Assembly: GCF_039524395.1 (NCBI RefSeq)
Contig: NZ_BAAAGO010000031.1
Origin: Micropruina glycogenica
Lineage (GTDB): Bacteria > Actinomycetota > Actinomycetes > Propionibacteriales > Propionibacteriaceae
Length of the DNA stretch: 64,000 nt
Direction: 5' to 3' (one strand)
Shown here in pieces: positions 59,280 to 64,000 of this stretch. Every line of letters begins with the position of its first letter. The first letter of the stretch is position 1. The position numbers and the translations under genes were made by a program. The notes under the pieces are model-generated. The model was given only the letters and a program-made list of their open reading frames with translations, was not told where the DNA came from and made no database searches.

Positions 59280-60359
59280 TCAGCGACCGGCGGCCTCGGC
59301 AGCCTGTTCGTGAAACCGCAGGGTGCGGTCAATGCCCTCGGCCAGCCCCACCCGAGGCCGCCAGCCCAGCGCTGCGATGCGTGAACTGTCGAGACCTTGG
59401 GCGGCCTGCACGGCGAATGCCGACTGATCGGCCGGGTTGCTGAACCGCACCTGCAGCCCTTTCTCGCGCCGGGCGGCCACGAACAGGTTGGCGAGTTCGC
59501 GAATGCTCACCAGGCCGGCCGGATCGGCGATGTTGTAGGCGGTGGCCGAATCGCCGCGCAGCATTGCGTAGAAGAAGCCGCTGACGGCATCTGCCACGTA
59601 GGTGTAGGTGCGGCTGGCAGTTCCTGCGCTGTTCAGCGTGACGTCGCGGCCCGCCATCACGGCGGCGGCGAAGTCGGCCTGCACTCGTCCGTCGTCGAGG
59701 GCCATGCCGGGGCCGTAGATGTGACCGAACCGCGGCACGGTGCAGTGCATGTCGTACTGCTTGGCGTAGCTGGCGCAGATGGTCTCGGCCGCCCGCTTGC
59801 CCTCGGAGTAACAGGCCCGCGGGTTGAGAATGTCGAAGCCGCCGTAGCTGTTCTCGCCGATCAGCGTGGTGCCCTCGGGCTGCTGACCGTAGACCTCGGC
59901 GGATGACATCAGTGCGAACGACCGGGCCCCAGTGGCCACGCAGCGATCCAACAGGTTGAACGTGCCGAGCAGGTTCGCCTTGATGGTCGACACGGGGTCT
60001 GCGGCGTGCAGCGCCGGACGAGCCGCGCTGGCCCCGTGCACGACGTGGTCGAACTCGAGTGACTCCCCCATGAAGCTGGACACATCGGACACCACGAGCG
60101 TGAAGTCGGGACGGTTCACGATGGGCCCGAGAACCTGCCGGGCCTTGGCCTCGTTGCGCACCAGACCGTACACCGTGACACCGGCGCCGCCCGCATCGTT
60201 GAGCCCGAGCAGGGTGTGGCAGACGTACGAAGGCAGCATGCCCGACGCGCCCGTGACCAGCACCCGGGCGTTGTGCAGGCGCTGCCACGGCAGGTCGTTG
60301 GCCAGGATCTCGGCGACGTCGGCCTCGATCACTGGCCGATCGGACGGCGCCGCGGCCAT
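59280..60359 (-). CDS. NAD-dependent epimerase/dehydratase
   Basis: 359-residue extended SDR with VLVTGASGMLPSYV (a variant glycine motif), MSSAEVYG and YSEGKRAAE (YxxxK). It resembles nucleotide-sugar decarboxylases and epimerases. Encoded 1 nt after the cytidylyltransferase gene, it may act on a CDP-linked or nucleotide-linked sugar or polyol, or take the place of the TarJ reductase; that is inference. ATG 60359 (MAAAPSDRP) is preferred over a longer start. Confidence 0.88.
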   Translation of the reverse strand: MAAAPSDRPVIEADVAEILANDLPWQRLHNARVLVTGASGMLPSYVCHTLLGLNDAGGAGVTVYGLVRNEAKARQVLGPIVNRPDFTLVVSDVSSFMGESLEFDHVVHGASAARPALHAADPVSTIKANLLGTFNLLDRCVATGARSFALMSSAEVYGQQPEGTTLIGENSYGGFDILNPRACYSEGKRAAETICASYAKQYDMHCTVPRFGHIYGPGMALDDGRVQADFAAAVMAGRDVTLNSAGTASRTYTYVADAVSGFFYAMLRGDSATAYNIADPAGLVSIRELANLFVAARREKGLQVRFSNPADQSAFAVQAAQGLDSSRIAALGWRPRVGLAEGIDRTLRFHEQAAEAAGR

Positions 60360-60360
60360 C

Positions 60361-61077
60361 TCACGATCCCGCGATCTGCTGGTCCTCCAGCAGTTGAAAG
60401 AACGTGCGGCACACATAGAAGTCCTCGGCGGTGGTGACCTTGATGTTCGAGCGGGGTCCCTCGATGGCGTGCAGTGGGTGGCCGTACCGCTTCATCAGCG
60501 TGCACGAGTCGATCGAGTCGTGCTCGCCGTCGGCGACGGCGCGGTCGTACAGCGCCAGTATTTCGCCCAACCGAAAACTCTGCGGAGCCTGGGCTGCGTA
60601 GATGTGGTCGCGCGGAATCACTTCGGTAATCGCATCGTCGTGCACCACGGTGACGGTCTCGTTGAACTTGGTGCAGGTGATCGCCGAGCCGTGCGTACGC
60701 ACGGCCTCGATGTTCTTGGTGATCAGCTGGTGGTTGATCAGCGGCCGCACGCCGTCGTGCAACAGCACCACCGAGTCGTCCGCGCACTCGTTGGCGACCG
60801 CCTGCAGCACCTTGTGCCGAGAGGCCTGGCCGGTCTCGCCACCCTCGACGATCCAGCGCACCTTGCGAATGTCGTAGCGGTGCAGCAGGGCGCGAAAGTG
60901 GTCATGCCACCCACCGATCAAGGCCACGGCGATGGCGTCGATGTCGGGGTGGTTCTCGAAGTGCTCCAGGGTGTGAATGATCACCGGCTTGCCGTTGATC
61001 TCGAGAAACTGCTTGGGCAGCGCGCGACTGTTCATGCGAGAGCCGACGCCTCCGGCGAAGATCAACGCGACGTTCAT
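60361..61077 (-). CDS. IspD/TarI-family cytidylyltransferase
   Basis: 238 residues; the CTP-binding FAGGVGSRM and PKQFLEINGKPVIIHTL motifs and VLLHDGVRPLI, with AQAPQSFRLGEI, place it in the IspD/TarI family. Position between a polyol-phosphate transferase and an epimerase, away from other MEP genes, favours TarI (ribitol- or ribulose-5-phosphate cytidylyltransferase). ATG 61077 has GGAGGA at ideal spacing and overlaps the preceding stop (TGATG). Confidence 0.88.
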   Translation of the reverse strand: MNVALIFAGGVGSRMNSRALPKQFLEINGKPVIIHTLEHFENHPDIDAIAVALIGGWHDHFRALLHRYDIRKVRWIVEGGETGQASRHKVLQAVANECADDSVVLLHDGVRPLINHQLITKNIEAVRTHGSAITCTKFNETVTVVHDDAITEVIPRDHIYAAQAPQSFRLGEILALYDRAVADGEHDSIDSCTLMKRYGHPLHAIEGPRSNIKVTTAEDFYVCRTFFQLLEDQQIAGS

Positions 61078-62744
61078 CACTTCCTCCGATCGTGTTCGTC
61101 ACCCTGCGCGCGCGGCGGCTCGCCCAGAATCAACCAGTCGATCACCCGATCGGCCGAGCCGGTGTCGACGTAGTTGAAGTTCTGGGCCACGAACGCATCG
61201 ACCTTCTCGGTTTCGAAGTCTTGGTCACGCAGGGCTCGCAGCAACTCGTCGAAGGTGTCGCACACCTTGCCGGGCGCCGTGGTGGCGAAGTCGTGGTGAA
61301 AACCGCGGGTGGCCGCGTACACCTCGCGGTCGTAGGAGTAGAACAGCATCGGACGCCGCAGCAGCGCGTACTCGTAGATGATCGAGGAATAGTCGGTGAT
61401 CAGAATGTCGGCCACCTGCAGCAGGTTGTTGGTGTCGCCGAAGCCGGACGCGTCGATCAGCCGGTCGCGGTACTGGGGCGGAATGGGCGGCGGGTCGGCG
61501 ACGAAGTGGTGCATGCGGAACAGCACCACGGTGTCGTCGCCGCACCAGTCGTACCAGCGTGCGAAGTCGATGGTGTCGTAGTCGTAGTAGGCGTCGCGAA
61601 TGCCACGCCCCCGAAACGTGGGGGCGAACAGAACGATCCGCTTGCCGCTGAGCTCGGGGTGCGCCTGTTCGAAGCCACGCACGGCAGCGGCGGCGGTTTC
61701 GGCATCGAGAAAGGTGTCGATGCGCGGCAGGCCGGTCGCGATCACCGCGCTCTTCTCGACACCGAACGCCTCGGCGTACACGTCCACCAAGTGGTCCGAC
61801 CCTGCGATCGCGTAGGTGTAGCGACGGTGCGCGTTGTGCAGTTTGGGCGAGCCGTACTTACCGAACCTGCTGTAGCCGATCGACTTGAACCCGACGCCCG
61901 CGTGCCACAGCTGAATGAGCTTGACCTTTTCGGGCAGGTAGAAGTACTCGAGCAGCCCGAAGTAGTCGTCGATGATGATGATGTCGGCCGTGGCGAGCAG
62001 ATAGATCACCTTGAGCGTGCCGAGCGTCGAGCTCGACTGCGGCAGCCGGAACGAGTAGGTGAAGTCGAACGTCTGGTCGAGACCGCGCTCGATCATGCGG
62101 TCACGCACCCGCAGCAGGTTGCCTTCCAGCCGGCTGCGCATCTCGGACGCGAACAGAATGCGGTTGCCGGGCGAACCGACCAACCGGCGCAGCAGCCGTG
62201 ACAGAAACCGAATGGTGAACCCGACCGGACGCGGGTCGCGTGCGGCGCGCAACGTACGCCGGGCCACCGTGCCGGCGAAGCCCCTCACCGAGTCGGTGTT
62301 GGCGACCACCGGGTTGCGATAGAAGCGGTAGGTACGCACCACGAACTCGGGGCGCACGTCGGCCTCGGTGATGCCGAACGTGACGGTGTAGTTCTCGGTG
62401 TTGCCCATGTAGAGAAAGGCCCTGGTGAACTCGTCGAGGATGTCGACGCGTTCGAGCGGAAAACGCGCGGCGCACAGGTCGCGCCCCTCGTACTCGGCGA
62501 TCAACCGCCACGTGCCGTCGGGAATCGGCCGGCGCTGATGAAAGTCGGTGATGGTGAGCACGAGCTCGTGCCGTCCCTCGCCCAGGTAGGTGGTGCGCAC
62601 CGGGTAGCCGAAGCGTACGGACTGCAGCCGGTAGCCGACCCGTTCGAGGTCGATAGGGTCGTCGGGGTCGGCGTCGAGTCGCACGACGATGGTGAGATGC
62701 ACCCGCTCCCACGCGATCGTCTCAACCACGCTGTCGAAACCCAT
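61077..62744 (-). CDS. CDP-glycerol/ribitol glycerophosphotransferase family protein
   Basis: 555 residues. The N-terminal 180 residues form a beta-rich domain (VRLDADPDDPIDLERV, ITDFHQRRPIPDGTWRL). The catalytic domain follows, with LIQLWHAGVGFKSIGYS, ATGLPRIDTFL, LFAPTFRGRG and ITDYSSIIYEYALLRRPMLFY. It transfers polyol phosphate from a CDP donor to a wall polymer. GAGAGGA precedes ATG 62744. Operon with the cytidylyltransferase and epimerase. Confidence 0.9.
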   Translation of the reverse strand: MGFDSVVETIAWERVHLTIVVRLDADPDDPIDLERVGYRLQSVRFGYPVRTTYLGEGRHELVLTITDFHQRRPIPDGTWRLIAEYEGRDLCAARFPLERVDILDEFTRAFLYMGNTENYTVTFGITEADVRPEFVVRTYRFYRNPVVANTDSVRGFAGTVARRTLRAARDPRPVGFTIRFLSRLLRRLVGSPGNRILFASEMRSRLEGNLLRVRDRMIERGLDQTFDFTYSFRLPQSSSTLGTLKVIYLLATADIIIIDDYFGLLEYFYLPEKVKLIQLWHAGVGFKSIGYSRFGKYGSPKLHNAHRRYTYAIAGSDHLVDVYAEAFGVEKSAVIATGLPRIDTFLDAETAAAAVRGFEQAHPELSGKRIVLFAPTFRGRGIRDAYYDYDTIDFARWYDWCGDDTVVLFRMHHFVADPPPIPPQYRDRLIDASGFGDTNNLLQVADILITDYSSIIYEYALLRRPMLFYSYDREVYAATRGFHHDFATTAPGKVCDTFDELLRALRDQDFETEKVDAFVAQNFNYVDTGSADRVIDWLILGEPPRAQGDEHDRRK

Positions 62745-62775
62745 GCGATCCTCTCGTGTCAAACAAGTGTGATGG

Positions 62776-64000
62776 TCAGTCCAGCGCCAGCAACCGGTCG
62801 ATGACCCGCTCGGAGCTGTGCCCGTCGTCGAAGGGATTGAACCTCGCCCGCCACTGCTCGTACTTCTGGGCGTACAGGGGCGCGTCCTGCGCCGCCGAAC
62901 TCACCGCGGCCACCACCTGCTCTTGGGTGTGCAGCAGCGGGCCGGGCGCCGCCTCCTCCAAGTCGAAGTAGACGCCCCGCAGTTCGCCCCGGTACTCATC
63001 GATGTCAGGCACGTAGAACATCATCGGACGCCCCGTCACCGAGAAGTCGAACATCACCGACGAGTAGTCGGTGATCAACGAGTCGGCCGCCAGGTACAGG
63101 TCGGCGATGTTGGGGTAGCTGGTCACGTCGAGCACGCCGGGCAGCAGCACGTCAGCCCCGAACTTCTTGGTGCGCGAATGCCCCCGCAGCAACAACCGGT
63201 AGCCGGGCCCGAGGTCGGCCATCAGCCGCTCCAGTTCGAGGAACATCACCATCTCGGTGCGGTTCTCACGCCACGTCGGCGCGTACAGCACCGCGATCTC
63301 GTCGTCAGCGATGCCCAGCGAACGTCGCATCGCGGCCCGGTCGCCGGTGAACAGACTGTCGTTGCGCGGGTATCCCTCTTCCCACACCGGGCCCGAATAG
63401 TCGTACGCCTTGCGAAAGATCTCGCTGCTGTGCGGATTCTGCGACAGCAGCAGGCTCCAGTTCGCTCGCTCGGCCAGCAACTCACGACGCACCACCAGGT
63501 CGGTGGTGTGCCGATCCAGCCCGATCTTCTTGAACATGCTGCCGTGCCAGGTCTGCAGCACGATCTGGCCGGGATTGCGCAGAAAGTTGCGCTTGCCGAG
63601 GGTGGTCTTGCCCATGCCCGGCCTGGTCAGCCACTCGTTGACGATGAGCCGCCGCGACGTTTCGCGCGCCTCCCACCAAGCTTGAGTTCCGCGTACCACC
63701 TTGGTAGCACCCTCGGGCACCGCGACCGACGCGTTGGTGACGCCCCACACCCGCCGGGCGTTCGGAAAGCGGCGCGCAACTTCTCGGTCGAGTGCCAGCG
63801 GATTGCAGGTGGCGGCGGCACCGCCGAACGCCTCGAAGTAGAACTGGTCGATGATCGGTACACCCACCCGCTGGTAGTGCTGGGCCAGTTGCATCTGCTT
63901 GACCGGCCCCAACTCGGCTGGCCGCACCAGCGGCTGGATGACCAGCACCAATCGCCGTCCGCCGCCGAGGCCGAGCAGGCAGCGAAAGTCCTGCTCGTCG
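62776..64000 (-). CDS. CDP-glycerol/ribitol glycerophosphotransferase, 5' end beyond window
   Basis: At least 407 residues; the reading frame is open to position 64000, so the start lies outside. Conserved blocks: LQTWHGSMFKKIGLD, EEGYPRNDSLF, LYAPTWRENRT, ADSLITDYSSVMFDFS and RPMMFYVPDIDEY, then FNPFDDGHSSERV near the end, as in TagF/TagB-type enzymes. 31 nt separate it from the next gene, so it is upstream in the same operon. Confidence 0.9.
   Translation of the reverse strand, partial: DEQDFRCLLGLGGGRRLVLVIQPLVRPAELGPVKQMQLAQHYQRVGVPIIDQFYFEAFGGAAATCNPLALDREVARRFPNARRVWGVTNASVAVPEGATKVVRGTQAWWEARETSRRLIVNEWLTRPGMGKTTLGKRNFLRNPGQIVLQTWHGSMFKKIGLDRHTTDLVVRRELLAERANWSLLLSQNPHSSEIFRKAYDYSGPVWEEGYPRNDSLFTGDRAAMRRSLGIADDEIAVLYAPTWRENRTEMVMFLELERLMADLGPGYRLLLRGHSRTKKFGADVLLPGVLDVTSYPNIADLYLAADSLITDYSSVMFDFSVTGRPMMFYVPDIDEYRGELRGVYFDLEEAAPGPLLHTQEQVVAAVSSAAQDAPLYAQKYEQWRARFNPFDDGHSSERVIDRLLALD

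Overview
The window is 64 kb of high-GC, densely packed chromosome from an actinobacterium. The evidence is strong GC codon bias, frequent GTG and TTG starts, an LPXTG surface protein, actinobacterial small proteins, and many start codons placed 6-7 nt after a TAnnnT box, the arrangement of leaderless mRNAs. Pyruvate formate-lyase, acetyl-CoA synthetase, citrate synthase, PutP and pullulanase fit a facultative heterotroph. A Propionibacteriaceae-like relative is my guess, and nothing here proves the rank. No rRNA, tRNA, CRISPR array or intact insertion sequence was seen.

Layout. 0-9 kb: transketolase, an MFS transporter, a zinc alcohol dehydrogenase, a divergent Lrp regulator with an aromatic/histidinol-phosphate-type aminotransferase and a YitT-like membrane protein, and an FGGY sugar kinase. 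9.2-14.9 kb: an unusual lipid-type cluster with an SDR reductase (OleD-like), a GT2 glycosyltransferase with an apparent frameshift, a TetR repressor, a CapK/F390-synthetase-like adenylate-forming enzyme, a metallo-beta-lactamase-fold hydrolase and a FabH/OleA-like ketosynthase. 15-20.4 kb: pullulanase, YbjQ, citrate synthase, a GNAT acetyltransferase and a small acidic protein. 20.4-20.9 kb: a 72-nt near-palindrome and REP-like repeats. 20.9-25.9 kb: ychF followed by an accessory patch. The patch holds a broken higB, an intact higA, a small P-loop kinase, a rifampin ADP-ribosyltransferase (Arr), and remnants of a SARP regulator and of a probable aldehyde dehydrogenase. The 3' end of ychF appears twice around the higBA-kinase part, as expected for site-specific integration. 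25.9-31.2 kb: PutP, pyruvate formate-lyase and its activase behind a promoter with a clear operator.

31.4-37.6 kb: M18 aminopeptidase, RmuC, threonine dehydratase coupled to a membrane protein, and IspH. 37.6-44.4 kb: one 2255-residue LPQTG-anchored adhesin-like protein (vWA, twelve CnaB/SpaA-like repeats, two DUF11-like domains). 44.6-51.8 kb: XseA/XseB, a newly seen 36-aa small gene with its own promoter and terminator, a lipoprotein, acetyl-CoA synthetase, a DUF4245 protein, a PAP2 phosphatase, a spermidine-synthase-like methyltransferase-fold protein and MogA. 51.8-64 kb: molybdenum cofactor genes (moaC-moeA-moeB) next to a cell-surface polymer region. That region has a fused glycerophosphotransferase-glycosyltransferase, a secreted FN3-nuclease, an NAD-dependent epimerase, a TarI/IspD-type cytidylyltransferase and two more CDP-glycerol/ribitol phosphotransferases, the last running off the window.

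The cytidylyltransferase and three phosphotransferases plausibly build and polymerise a CDP-activated polyol phosphate for a wall polymer. The 9-15 kb cluster plausibly condenses, reduces, activates and glycosylates a fatty-acyl product, and it is the best candidate here for an undescribed pathway. Several intergenic repeat families (a TCGACAAGCTCGACC-type repeat and a 26-nt REP-like palindrome) are scattered through the window.
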